Positions 17,981 through 26,594 of a DNA stretch of 64,000 bases are shown in pieces (position 1 is the first letter of the stretch; the number at the start of each line of letters is the position of its first letter). This DNA is from Pseudomonas protegens CHA0 (GTDB lineage: Bacteria; Pseudomonadota; Gammaproteobacteria; Pseudomonadales; Pseudomonadaceae): NCBI RefSeq assembly GCF_000397205.1, contig NC_021237.1, positions 2,853,001 through 2,917,000 of the forward strand, in the 5' to 3' direction. A model generated the notes under the pieces. The model saw only the letters and a list, made by a program, of their open reading frames with translations, was not told where the DNA came from and made no database searches. Position numbers and translations under genes: made by a program.

Positions 17981-20053
17981 GTGTCTGCCGTTCACCCCCA
18001 AGAGGCCTTTGCCGTCCCTGCCTCAATCAGCTCGCCCGCGGTTAACGCCGACGTGGTGCTGGAATTGCGCCACCTGACCAAGCACTACGCCCGCCGCCGT
18101 GGCCAGTCCGCTCCGCCTGCGGTTGAGCAGGTCAGCCTCAAGGTGCGCCGTGGCGAAGTGCTGTGCTTGATGGGCACCTCCGGCAGCGGCAAGTCCACCT
18201 TGCTGCGCCATATCAACCGGTTGATCGAGCCCAGCAGCGGCGAGGTGCTGATCGACGGTTCGGCCATCAGCCAGCTTTCGGCCAGGGAACTGCGCACCCT
18301 GCGTTCGCGGCGCATCGGCATGGTGTTCCAGCACTTCGGCCTGCTGCCCCATCGCAGCGTGCGCGACAACGTCGCCTTGCCCCTGGAACTGCGCGGCGAG
18401 CCTGAGGCCCTGCGCCATGCCGCGGCCGACGTGCAACTGCAGGCCATGGGCCTGGAAGGCTGGGGCGATCACTATCCCCATGAGCTGTCCGGCGGCATGC
18501 AGCAGCGGGTCGGCCTGGCCCGGGCCCTGGTCAGCGAGCCGGACATCCTGCTGATGGACGAACCCTTCAGCGCCCTGGACCCGACCATCCGCCGCGACCT
18601 GCAAAGCCACTTTCTGCAGGTGGTGCGCGAGCGCGGCATCACCACCTTGCTGGTGACCCACGACCCGGCCGAAGCCCTGCGCCTGGCGGACCGCATCGCC
18701 GTGCTGCGCCACGGCCAGCTGATTCAGGTCGGCACGCCCGAGGAATTGCTGAAGCAGCCGGCGGATGCCGAAGTGGCGGACTTCTTCCAGGAACACGGCG
18801 CCCGCAGCGCCACGCCGGTGGCGACGATTGCCCCGCGCAAGAGCGCGACGACCCCGGCGCCGGTCAACCCCGGACTGTCCTCTGCCCAGGCCCTGCTGCT
18901 GGGGCCCGCCGCCCTGGCCGCCAGCGGTCGCGGGGGCCTCTACTGGCTGGGCTTCGCCCTGGAACTGGGGGCGGCCGCAGCCTTGGGGCAGGGGCTGGCC
19001 ACGGCCAGTTTCGCCTGGGCCGCCCTGGCGCTCATCGGCTTGCTGCTCAGCCGCCTGTTGAGCCTGGCCCTGGCCCGCCGCCCCAGCCGCCTGGGGCGTT
19101 CGGACTGGCGTCTGCCGTGGCTGGTGTTGCTGCTGTCCCAGGTCCTGGTGCTGTGGCGGGTGTTGGCCACCGATGCCTCTGGCCCCTGGCTGCAATTTCC
19201 CGCCGACCGGCAAGTGCTGCTGGGCACCGCCGCGGCCATCGATCAACTGATTGCCTGGTCCCAGGTGACGTTCGAAAGCACCTTCGTCGGCGTGATAGTC
19301 GCCGTGCGCACGGTGATCGAAAGCATCGAAAGCCTGCTGGGCTGGCTGCCCTGGCCGGTGCCGGCCCTGGCCCTGGTGCTGCTGGCCTGGCGCAGCGCCG
19401 GCGCCGCCCTGGCCCTGACCAGTGCCGCGGCCTTGCTCTACATCGGCCTGTTCGGTTTCTGGGAGCGGACCATCGCCACCCTGGCCCTGGTGGGCTCCTC
19501 GGTGCTGATCTCGCTGTTGATCGGCGTACCCGCCGGCATTCTCCTGGCCAAGCGCGCCCTGGCCCGGCGCCTGATCACTCCGCTCCTGGACGTGATGCAG
19601 ACCTTGCCCACCTTCGTGTACCTGATCCCGGCGGTGGCGTTCTTCTCGGTGGGCAAGACCCCGGCGGTGATCGCCACGGTGATCTTCGCCCTGGCGCCGA
19701 TGATCCGCCTCACTGCCCTGGGGATTCAGGAAGTGCCCAAGACCGCCGTCGAAGCAGCCCTGGCCCACGGCGCCACGCCGTGGCAGATCCTGACCAAGGT
19801 CGAACTGCCCCTGGCCGCCGGCTCCTTGCTACTGGGGATCAACCAGACCCTGGTGATGAGCCTGTCGATGGTGGTGGTGGCGGCGCTGATCGGCGCCGGT
19901 GGCCTGGGCTACGACGTGATGACCGCGCTGCGCAACATCAAGGGCGGCGAGGGCATGTTGGCCGGCGCCGCGATCGTGTTCTGCGCGCTGATTCCCGATC
20001 GAATCATTCAAGCGACCCTGCGCCAGCGGGATCGCACTATGCATCAATCATGA
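17981..20053 (+). CDS. ABC importer with ProV-like ATPase fused to ProW-like permease
   Basis: 690 aa from a GTG start with AGGAG 6 bp upstream; an in-frame ATG at 17906 lies in a REP and has no ribosome site. Residues 1-270 are an ABC ATPase (Walker A GTSGSGKST near 65; LSGGMQQRVGLARAL; Walker B ILLMDEPFSALDP) of the glycine betaine type, without CBS domains. Residues about 300-690 are membrane spanning and end in a BPD permease domain (VPAGILLAKRALARRL; EAALAHGATPWQILTKVELPLA). Fusing both in one chain is unusual for this importer class. Flanking genes encode two different binding proteins. Confidence 0.88.
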   Translation: MSAVHPQEAFAVPASISSPAVNADVVLELRHLTKHYARRRGQSAPPAVEQVSLKVRRGEVLCLMGTSGSGKSTLLRHINRLIEPSSGEVLIDGSAISQLSARELRTLRSRRIGMVFQHFGLLPHRSVRDNVALPLELRGEPEALRHAAADVQLQAMGLEGWGDHYPHELSGGMQQRVGLARALVSEPDILLMDEPFSALDPTIRRDLQSHFLQVVRERGITTLLVTHDPAEALRLADRIAVLRHGQLIQVGTPEELLKQPADAEVADFFQEHGARSATPVATIAPRKSATTPAPVNPGLSSAQALLLGPAALAASGRGGLYWLGFALELGAAAALGQGLATASFAWAALALIGLLLSRLLSLALARRPSRLGRSDWRLPWLVLLLSQVLVLWRVLATDASGPWLQFPADRQVLLGTAAAIDQLIAWSQVTFESTFVGVIVAVRTVIESIESLLGWLPWPVPALALVLLAWRSAGAALALTSAAALLYIGLFGFWERTIATLALVGSSVLISLLIGVPAGILLAKRALARRLITPLLDVMQTLPTFVYLIPAVAFFSVGKTPAVIATVIFALAPMIRLTALGIQEVPKTAVEAALAHGATPWQILTKVELPLAAGSLLLGINQTLVMSLSMVVVAALIGAGGLGYDVMTALRNIKGGEGMLAGAAIVFCALIPDRIIQATLRQRDRTMHQS

Positions 20054-20061
20054 GGTGTCCC

Positions 20062-21105
20062 TTGAACAAGTCGTTTACCCGTACCCTTGGCGCCGCCGCG
20101 CTGCTGTTGGGTTTGTCCCTGCCGGTGCTGGCCAAGGACAAGATCGTCATTGGCGAACAGAACTGGACCGGCGCCATCGCCATCCAGAATATCCTCGGCG
20201 AAGTGATCAAGAGCCGCCTCGACGGCGACGTTTCCTACCTGGCCGGTGACGTTCCGGTGCTGTTCGCCGCCGCTGCCAAGGGCGACGGTTCGGTGGACGT
20301 ACTGACCGACATCTGGCTGCCCAACCAGTCCGCCGCCTGGGCCAAATACGTCACCGGCGGTACCCGTTCCCTGGTGCCCAACAAGCAACCGTACCTGGGG
20401 GTACAGGGCTTCTACATCCCCGGCTACCTGCAAGACAAATACGGCGTGAAGTCGGTCTACGACCTGCAAAAGCCCGAAGTGGCGAAACTCTTCGAACCCC
20501 TGGGCGGCGGCAAGGCGCAACTGCTGGTGGGCCCGGCGGGCTGGGAGTCGACCTACATCGGCCAGATCAAGGCCAAGGATTTCGGCTTTGCCGATAAATT
20601 CGAGTCTGTGTCCACCGAAGCCTCGGTGACCTACGCCAAACTGGCCGCGGCCTACAAGGCCCAGCGCGGCGTGGTGTTCTACGCCTACACCCCGGACTGG
20701 ATCTTCTCCGCCTTCGACCTGCGCCGCCTGGATGAACCGGCATTCGACGGCTACGCCCAGGACAACAAGAAGGGCGACCCGCTGTACAAGGCCGATGGCT
20801 GCTGGAAATTCATCAGCCCGACAGTGGATGCCGACTGGCTGAGCAAGAGCAAGATCACCTGCGCCTACCCGGATGCACGGGTCTATGTCCTGGCCTCCAG
20901 CGCCCTGCAAAAACGCGCACCACGGATCGCCGCGTTCCTGGAGAACTTCAACATCGAACCCCAGACCCTGAATGACCTGATCCTCAAGATCGAAAAGGAA
21001 CAGCAACCGGCGGCGCAGGCGGCCAAGGAATGGGTCGCGGCGCACCCGCAGATCGTTGATGGCTGGCTGGGTGCCAGCGGCGAGAAAGTGGGAGTGGCGC
21101 AATGA
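20062..21105 (+). CDS. ProX/OpuAC-like quaternary amine-binding protein
   Basis: 347 aa from TTG at 20062, which has GAGGTG 5 bp upstream. The alternative ATG at 20050 overlaps the previous stop but lacks a ribosome site, and would add four residues. A signal peptide ends LSLPVLA. The mature part begins KDKIVIGEQNWTGAIAIQNILGEVI and contains DVLTDIWLPNQSAAW and VVFYAYTPDWIFSAFDL, typical of OpuAC proteins, which cage trimethylammonium or sulfonium groups with aromatic residues. It is likely a partner of the fused ABC protein. Confidence 0.87.
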   Translation: MNKSFTRTLGAAALLLGLSLPVLAKDKIVIGEQNWTGAIAIQNILGEVIKSRLDGDVSYLAGDVPVLFAAAAKGDGSVDVLTDIWLPNQSAAWAKYVTGGTRSLVPNKQPYLGVQGFYIPGYLQDKYGVKSVYDLQKPEVAKLFEPLGGGKAQLLVGPAGWESTYIGQIKAKDFGFADKFESVSTEASVTYAKLAAAYKAQRGVVFYAYTPDWIFSAFDLRRLDEPAFDGYAQDNKKGDPLYKADGCWKFISPTVDADWLSKSKITCAYPDARVYVLASSALQKRAPRIAAFLENFNIEPQTLNDLILKIEKEQQPAAQAAKEWVAAHPQIVDGWLGASGEKVGVAQ

Positions 21106-21566
21106 GTGGGGCGCCGGTGAACAGCCTCGAACAGGCGACCTTCGGCGCCGGGTGTTTCTGGGGCGCGGAAGCCGCGTTTCGGGCGCTGCCTGGGGTCGTG
21201 GACAGCCGCGTCGGCTACGCCGTGGAAGCGGCGGACGAAGCCTTGCAGATTGAAGTGGTGCAGGTGGATTTCGACCCGCAGGTGCTGGCATATACCCGCC
21301 TGATCGAACACTTCTGGGACCTGCACGATCCGACCTCGGTGGATCGCCAGGGCGAGCATGGCGGGGTGAAATATCGCTCGGCGATTTTCCACACCAACGC
21401 CGCGCAGGCCGAACAGGCGAGGGCGGCCAAGACCGCTCTGCAAGACTCCGGCCGCCTCAACAAACCCGTAGCCACGGTGGTCGTACCACTGGGGCGCTTT
21501 GAACTGGCGGATGAAGAACACCAGCGTTACCTGGAAAAGAACGGCCTGAGCAGCTGTCATATCTGA
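21102..21566 (+). CDS. Peptide-methionine (S)-S-oxide reductase MsrA family
   Basis: 154 aa, shorter than many MsrA proteins. It has the catalytic GAGCFWGAEAAF motif (Cys18), the HFWDLHDPTSVDRQGEHGGVKYRSAIF block, and a C-terminal resolving cysteine candidate in SSCHI. The usual GYxGG..NPxY segment after the active site is changed to GYAVEAADEALQ, so peptide substrate recognition may differ. Its start overlaps the ProX-like stop (ATGA), making it part of the transporter operon. No signal peptide, so it is cytosolic and may act on an imported sulfoxide. Confidence 0.85.
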   Translation: MSGAPVNSLEQATFGAGCFWGAEAAFRALPGVVDSRVGYAVEAADEALQIEVVQVDFDPQVLAYTRLIEHFWDLHDPTSVDRQGEHGGVKYRSAIFHTNAAQAEQARAAKTALQDSGRLNKPVATVVVPLGRFELADEEHQRYLEKNGLSSCHI

Positions 21567-21590
21567 TCGTTTGCAGATACGCAGGCTTCT

Positions 21591-21654
21591 GTAGGAGCTG
21601 GCTTGCCAGCGAAGAGGCCCGCAAGACCGCCTTCGCCGGCAAGTCGGCTCCTAC
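21591..21654. repeat. REP doublet overlapping a stop codon
   Basis: Opens GTAGGAGCTGGCTTGCCAG at 21591 and closes GTCGGCTCCTAC at 21654. On the minus strand the terminal CTAC reads GTAG and gives the TAG stop of the small gene at 21651-21923. Confidence 0.88.
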
Positions 21655-21923
21655 GCAACCCGCCACTGAATCACTTCCAGCACCGCGCAGCCTTCTCGGG
21701 TGAGCAGGTGCACGCCACGGGTGATGCGGGTCAGGTCGCAATCGCTGATGTCTTTCAGCTCCAGGGTGGACAGGCTGTCCATCAGGTCGCGGACCATGGT
21801 GAAACGGTGGGCGGTGCTGCTGGCCAGGTCGCTCAAAGGGGCTTGGGTGTCGAGGTAGAACACCGGGTGTTCGGTGTCGTGGGTGTCGATGGGGGTGAAG
21901 CGGGGGAGGTGATGGTCAGTCAT
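21651..21923 (-). CDS. Small conserved-looking protein of unknown function
   Basis: 90 aa, starting MTDHHLPRFTPIDTHDTEHPVFYLD. Acidic, soluble, with no signal peptide. The pattern of a short polar N-terminus followed by a helical SDLASSTAHRFTMVRDLMDSL segment resembles small orphan proteins common in pseudomonads (DUF3077-like at best). Its stop lies in the adjoining REP. Function unknown. Confidence 0.6.
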   Translation of the reverse strand: MTDHHLPRFTPIDTHDTEHPVFYLDTQAPLSDLASSTAHRFTMVRDLMDSLSTLELKDISDCDLTRITRGVHLLTREGCAVLEVIQWRVA

Positions 21924-22275
21924 AGGTATGGCTCCTGCTTATAGAGCAATCGCCTTTTTTGCCGACCGTGAGGATTGGGGCAGTGATGCGTGAGCAGGTT
22001 GGCCGAGGAGAGGGCAACAGCACACCCTGGGGTGTCCCGCGCACCACCGTCATCAACCTTTGATCGCCGGTACAAAAGCGATTGCGAGGATGTTTGAAAG
22101 TGGATGCGTTCCTATATTCGACCGGCCAAGGTCGCTCGCGGATTTGGTTGCGAGGGGCGGACTATAGGAGGGATGCCAGAGCGGTGCAACCGGGCATTGA
22201 AGTTGATGTTTGAGTGGTTGTGTCGACTGTCTGGTGGCTGGTTTTGATGGGGGACATATCTATTGCTGCGGTCAC

Positions 22276-22949
22276 GGCCACTTAGGGTTTCGCCCTTACG
22301 GCGAGTCCCTTTTTTTCAAACGCCAAAAAAAGGAACCAAAAAACGCTTGCCCCTCCATACGGCCCCTCGCTGGGGCTCGGGGTGCCCTCGCTTCGGCATT
22401 GCTCCGGGGGCACGCCGCCACAGGCCATCCATGGCCTGATGGCGGCTAGCTCGGCATCCCTGCCGAGCTGCCCCCTACGCAACGCCTGCGCTCGGCCTGC
22501 TGGGAAGGGGCCTGAAGATCAAAAGCAAAAGCCAAGCGCGTTTGCGCGCTCTTCGTAGGAGCCGGCTTGCCGGCGAATCGGCCCGCAAGACATGCAGCGC
22601 CCTGGCGGACGCCTTCGCTGGCAAGCCAGCTCCTACATGGGGGCGGTGCACACCGCCCCATCTTCAGGCCGGCCGCAAGGCCGCCGTCAGATTTTGCTTT
22701 TGCTTTTGATCTTCCTGCCCCCTTAAACACGATGGCCGAACGCAGGCATTGAGCCGTGGGTAACCCGGCAGGACGCCGGGTTAGCCGCCATCAGGCCATG
22801 GATGGCCTGTGGCGGCGGCCCACGGATCAATGCCGGAGAGAGGGCACGCAGAGCCTAGGCGAGGCGCCGAGTGGAGGGGCAGGAGCCCTTTGGTTACTTT
22901 GGGGCTTTTCCAAAGTGACTCGCTGTAAGAGCGAAACCGTAAGTGGCCA
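22276..22949. repeat. Long imperfect inverted repeat, 0.67 kb, with REP in the loop
   Basis: The left arm (22276-22532) and right arm (22696-22949) are imperfectly complementary over about 255 bp. Shared blocks include CGGCCACTTA.GGTTTCGC, GCTTGCCCCTCC against GCTCCTGCCCCTCC, an identical 28-base block beginning CGCCACAGGCCATCCATGG, and GATCAAAAGCAAAAGC at the inner end. The loop contains a REP doublet at 22555-22636. Small ORFs in the arms follow the repeat and are not credible genes. The structure resembles dispersed Pseudomonas intergenic repeats, but I cannot name the family. Confidence 0.8.
22555..22636. repeat. REP doublet inside the long inverted repeat
   Basis: GTAGGAGCCGGCTTGCCGG to GGCAAGCCAGCTCCTAC, in the loop between the two long arms. 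Confidence 0.88.
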
Positions 22950-23124
22950 CACCCGCAGCAACGGATATGTATACCACCGCGGTAAAAATGAAACGCAGCA
23001 ACGGATATGTATTCCGAACCTCCCTAACGACCTCTATATCACCCCTTAAAATAGACTGGTGAGTGTCGTCGCAGACTAAAAAAACATTGATGATTGATCT
23101 TTCTAGTTAGACGGTCAGCGTGTC

Positions 23125-23205
23125 GTGGGTCTTGCAACCTATCGGCGTCACGATATTTACGACAATTTATGGAACTCGCTGAAACCTAATTTACCCATCC
23201 GTTCA
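23125..23205 (+). pseudogene. IS5-type transposase remnant (5' fragment)
   Basis: In frame from the GTG at 23125 the translation GLATYRRHDIYDNLWNSLKPNL matches the N-terminus of the second remnant at 23845 (ALATHRRHDISDNVWSLLKPHL), which is recognisably IS5-like. The match stops after about 27 codons. The fragment is AT-rich and lacks the rest of the transposase. No terminal repeats were found. Confidence 0.6.
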
Positions 23206-23290
23206 TCGTCAGAGGAACTGATGGTGAAGCAATACTTCTGCTCAGATATTTGTATTGCCCTCTGGGCTATCAAAGCTTGTGGGCATGAGA

Positions 23291-23659
23291 TTAAGCAGGC
23301 ATCTGGGCAGAAAAACATAGTTTGTTTTTATCCAAATCTCTCGCATACGCTGAAAAGTATGGTCCCCGTTGGCCGGGTTTACCCTCGCAGGTACCGCCTA
23401 ATTCAATCACCTTTTCATGAAAGCTTTTTACTTTTTCTACAGAGTCAACATTAAAACCAATCATCGTGCCATTTCCATTTGTTGCAGGCTCCTTGTTAAA
23501 GGGAGTTGCTAGCGCAAATGAGAAATTGCTGCTTTGCCAGTAAGTCATTCTGTCTGTTGATATCACGTACTTGAGTTCTGTTTCCTCAAAGAGTGCATTG
23601 TAGAACTCAATTGCGGCCTCCATGTTATTTGTACCTAGGACGCAGTAGTTGACTCTCAT
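23291..23659 (-). CDS. VOC-family (glyoxalase/bleomycin resistance-like) protein
   Basis: 122 aa. Starts MRVNYCVLGTNNMEAAIEFYNALF and ends with ARDLDKNKLCFSAQ, the beta-alpha-beta-beta-beta pattern of a single-module VOC protein. Metal ligands are not certain: the usual His near the start is absent, and Tyr5 or Asn4 occupies the place. The gene is clearly more AT-rich than the rest of the window and lies between two transposase remnants, so recent acquisition is likely. Enzymatic role unknown. Confidence 0.8.
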   Translation of the reverse strand: MRVNYCVLGTNNMEAAIEFYNALFEETELKYVISTDRMTYWQSSNFSFALATPFNKEPATNGNGTMIGFNVDSVEKVKSFHEKVIELGGTCEGKPGQRGPYFSAYARDLDKNKLCFSAQMPA

Positions 23660-23844
23660 AATTTAATATCTCGTATTTGTAGCAGGGTTTAGTACTCATG
23701 ATTAGCATGTTAAAGCTGCTCATTGTCGTCATTATGCTGCAGGGCAGTGACAGTTTCCGTCAGGATTGATTGATACGCACAACAAGGGTAGGCCGCTGAG
23801 TTTGGGGAAATCCTACGTTAAGCCGGCTCGGCTTAAGTGCGTGT

Positions 23845-24009
23845 CATGCCCTTGCAACTCATCGGCGCCACGATATCTCCGACAATGTGTGGAGTTTGCT
23901 GAAACCGCATTTAGCCGGCCGCGAAGGTACCAGGGGAGGACGAGCCAAGGTTCACCAACACCGTATTGTGGGTTTGCGCGCCGGGGCACCTTGGAGAGAC
24001 CCGCCAGGC
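23845..24009 (+). pseudogene. IS5-type transposase remnant (5' fragment)
   Basis: The frame reads THRRHDISDNVWSLLKPHLAGREG...VHQHRIVGLRAGAPWRDPPG, matching the N-terminal 50-60 residues of IS5-family transposases, where DxEWxxLxPxLP and VLRTGAPWRDLP are typical. It ends within 17 bp of the stop of the efflux lipoprotein gene, so the rest of the element is lost. It shares its beginning with the remnant at 23125. Confidence 0.75.
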
Positions 24010-24025
24010 GATCATGTTTCAGGTT

Positions 24026-25444
24026 TCAAGCCCCACCTTTCCACCCCCCACCCAACGCCACCACCAACCCCACACTGGCCTGCAGCTCCCTTGTCTGCAC
24101 CGCCTGCAACCCCCGTTGCGCCTGCAAGGCTGCAGTCTGCGCCGTCACCACATCCAGGTAACTCACCGCCCCGGCCTGATAGCTGTTCATGGCCAAGGTC
24201 TGGGTATGCAGCGCCGCATTCACCGCTGCCTGTTGGTCCAGCGCTTCCTGGTGCAAGTCCCGCAGTTGTCCGAGGTTGTCCTCCACCTCGCGCACCGCTC
24301 GCAGCACTTGCCCACGGTAATGGGCGGCGGCTTCTTCGAACTCGGCATGGGCCTGGCGTTCATTGGCGCTCAGCCGGCCGCCATCAAAAATCGGCAGGTT
24401 CACCAACGGCCCCAGGGCCCAATAGCGATTGCCCGCCGCCAGCAGGTTGCCCACGCCCTGGGTCTGGCCACCGAGCATGCCGGTCAGGCTGAAATCCGGG
24501 TACCAGGCGGCGCGGGCGATGCCGATGCCGGCATTGGCGGCATACACACGGCGTTCGGCGGCGGCAATGTCCGGCCTTCGTTGCAGCAGGGTGCTGGGCA
24601 GTTGCCGGGGAATGCTCGGCAGGCTCAAGAGTTGCGCAGAGGGCGTCAGGTGGAATTGGCTGGCCGGCTCGCCCACCAGTTCGCCGATGGCGTGTTCGGT
24701 GAGGTTGCGTTGGGCGCGCACTTCGTCCAGTTCGGCTTCGGCGCTGGCCAGTTGGCTCTGGGCCCGGGTCAGGTCCAGTTCCGAGGCGATCTGCCCCTGG
24801 TAGCGGTCGCGGGTCAGTTGCAGGGCCTGGGCGTAATCCTCCAGGGAGTGGCTGAGGATGCGGCTCTGGGCGTCCAGGCCATTGAGTTGCACATACAGGC
24901 TCGCCAGCTGTTTTTGCAGGCTCAGGCGCGCGGCTGCCAAGTCGTCGCCGGAGGCTTGGGCCTGGGCATCTCCGGCAGCCGCTTGATTGCGAATCCGCCC
25001 CCAGAGGTCGAGGTCCAAGCCCAGGGCAAAACCGGCGGTGTTGCTGTTGTATACCGAAGGCTGGGTGCTGCCGCGCAGCGGGCGGCTGTCCGACTGACGC
25101 TGGCGCAGCGGTTGGGCGCTGGCGCTGATCTGCGGGAACAGCCCGGCATGCAGTTGGCTGGCGTAGGCCTGGGCAGCGTCGTAGTGGGCCAGGGCCGCCG
25201 CCAGATCCGGGTTGGCTCGGAGCAGGCGTTGTTGCAGGTCATCCAACTGTGGGTCCTGGTACAGCCGCCACCATTGTTCGGCGAGCACCTGGGGCGCGGC
25301 GGCCGGGTGCCAGGGGCCGTCGGCGCTCTGTTCGCGATAGTGCGCGGGCAGGTCGATAGGCGGCACTTGGTACTGGGGGGCCAGGGAGCAGCCGTGCAGG
25401 GCCAGCAACAGCAGGGCGGCGAGGGGCTTAAGCCTTGGGCGCAT
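24026..25444 (-). CDS. NodT/OprM-family outer membrane efflux lipoprotein
   Basis: 472 aa starting MRPRLKPLAALLLLALHGCSLAPQYQVP, a lipoprotein signal with the lipobox LHGC. Two OEP repeats follow with long helical segments (QRRPDIAAAERRVYAANAGIGIARAAWYPDFSLTG is the characteristic second-half motif). It forms the trimeric channel through the outer membrane. Last gene of the RND operon, overlapping the adaptor stop by 17 bp. The start was placed to give the signal peptide; a longer ORF begins 36 bp upstream. Confidence 0.93.
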   Translation of the reverse strand: MRPRLKPLAALLLLALHGCSLAPQYQVPPIDLPAHYREQSADGPWHPAAAPQVLAEQWWRLYQDPQLDDLQQRLLRANPDLAAALAHYDAAQAYASQLHAGLFPQISASAQPLRQRQSDSRPLRGSTQPSVYNSNTAGFALGLDLDLWGRIRNQAAAGDAQAQASGDDLAAARLSLQKQLASLYVQLNGLDAQSRILSHSLEDYAQALQLTRDRYQGQIASELDLTRAQSQLASAEAELDEVRAQRNLTEHAIGELVGEPASQFHLTPSAQLLSLPSIPRQLPSTLLQRRPDIAAAERRVYAANAGIGIARAAWYPDFSLTGMLGGQTQGVGNLLAAGNRYWALGPLVNLPIFDGGRLSANERQAHAEFEEAAAHYRGQVLRAVREVEDNLGQLRDLHQEALDQQAAVNAALHTQTLAMNSYQAGAVSYLDVVTAQTAALQAQRGLQAVQTRELQASVGLVVALGGGWKGGA

Positions 25445-26594
25445 GTTCGCCTCCCGCGTCCGCCAGTTGCACCAGATCACCTTCGCGCAGGGCGTCCGGC
25501 GGGTTGTCGATGACCTGGTCGGTCGCTTGCAGGCCCTGGTCGATCACCAGCCGTTCCCCCAGGTCCAGGCCGATATGGATGCTGCGCAGGTGCACGTGGC
25601 GGGAACCGTCGATCACCGCCACCTGGGTGCCCTGGGCGCGGAAGATCAGGGCGCTGGCGGGGATGCTCACGCCGTGGGTGTCGGCGGGAATCGCCAGGGT
25701 CGCCTCGGCATAGTCGCCGGGCATCAGCGCGCCGTCCGGGTTGGCGGCGACGAACTGCGCCAGCAGGGTGCCGGAGCGTGGGTCGATGGCGGTGGAATCG
25801 CCCAGCAGTTGCGCGCTGAAGTGCTGGCCAGGGTGCTCGGGCACGGTCAACTGCGCGTGCAGGCCGGGGCGGATCACGCTGGCGTAGTTCTGCGGAATCG
25901 GCACGTAGAGCCGCAGTTTGTGGGTGTCCGCCAGGTCGAACAGCTCCGGGTCGCTGTCGTTGTCGGCCTTGATCAACTGGCCGATATCGGTGTGGCGGGC
26001 GGTGATGGTGCCGGCGAACGGCGCACGAATGGTCTTGTAGTCCTCCAGCGCCGAGAGCCGCGCATAGTCGGCGGCGGCCGCCTCGGCATTGGCTTTGGCG
26101 GCGGCTGCGTTGGAGGTCTTTTCATCGGCTTCCTGGCGCGATACCGAGTGGCTGGCCAAGAGGTTCTGCCAGCGCTCGGCGGTGGTCTGGGCCAGCCGGG
26201 CATTGGCTTGCTGCTGGGTCATCCGCGCCCGGGCCTGGGCCACTTGCTGGTCCAGGTCGGGGCTGTCGATATGGGCCAGTACCTGCCCGGCGGCCACGTG
26301 GGTGCCTATGTCCTGGGTCCAGTCCTTGAGGTAGCCGCTGACCCGGGCATGGATCGGCGCCTTGCTCCAGGCTTCCAGGTGCGCCGGCAGGCGCAGGGTG
26401 TCGCCCAGCACGTTGTGCTGCGGCTGGAACACCAGCACTTGCGGCACGGCGGCGGTTTCGGTCCAGGCAACGACGGCCCGTTCATGCCGGGTGCGCGCGG
26501 CCAGGCCGCTGGCCACCAGCAGGGCAGCCAGGCTCAGGCCGCCGATGCCCAACAGCATCAGGCGTTTGCGCGAAGGGGTGTGATCAGGCGACAT
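25428..26594 (-). CDS. RND efflux periplasmic adaptor
   Basis: 388 aa starting MSPDHTPSRKRLML. There is one N-terminal membrane anchor (LLGIGGLSLAALLVASGLAA), then a lipoyl half (HARVSGYLKDWTQDIGTHVAAGQVLAHIDSPDLDQQVAQ), coiled-coil hairpin, second lipoyl half (IRAPFAGTITARHTDIGQLI) and a beta-barrel. It joins the inner membrane RND pump to the outer membrane lipoprotein. Its start overlaps the permease stop by 11 bp. Confidence 0.92.
   Translation of the reverse strand: MSPDHTPSRKRLMLLGIGGLSLAALLVASGLAARTRHERAVVAWTETAAVPQVLVFQPQHNVLGDTLRLPAHLEAWSKAPIHARVSGYLKDWTQDIGTHVAAGQVLAHIDSPDLDQQVAQARARMTQQQANARLAQTTAERWQNLLASHSVSRQEADEKTSNAAAAKANAEAAAADYARLSALEDYKTIRAPFAGTITARHTDIGQLIKADNDSDPELFDLADTHKLRLYVPIPQNYASVIRPGLHAQLTVPEHPGQHFSAQLLGDSTAIDPRSGTLLAQFVAANPDGALMPGDYAEATLAIPADTHGVSIPASALIFRAQGTQVAVIDGSRHVHLRSIHIGLDLGERLVIDQGLQATDQVIDNPPDALREGDLVQLADAGGEHAPKA

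Noticed and set aside
22446..22730. Small ORFs in the long inverted repeat
   Set aside because: They follow repeat and REP sequence on both strands, with no ribosome site or recognisable domain.
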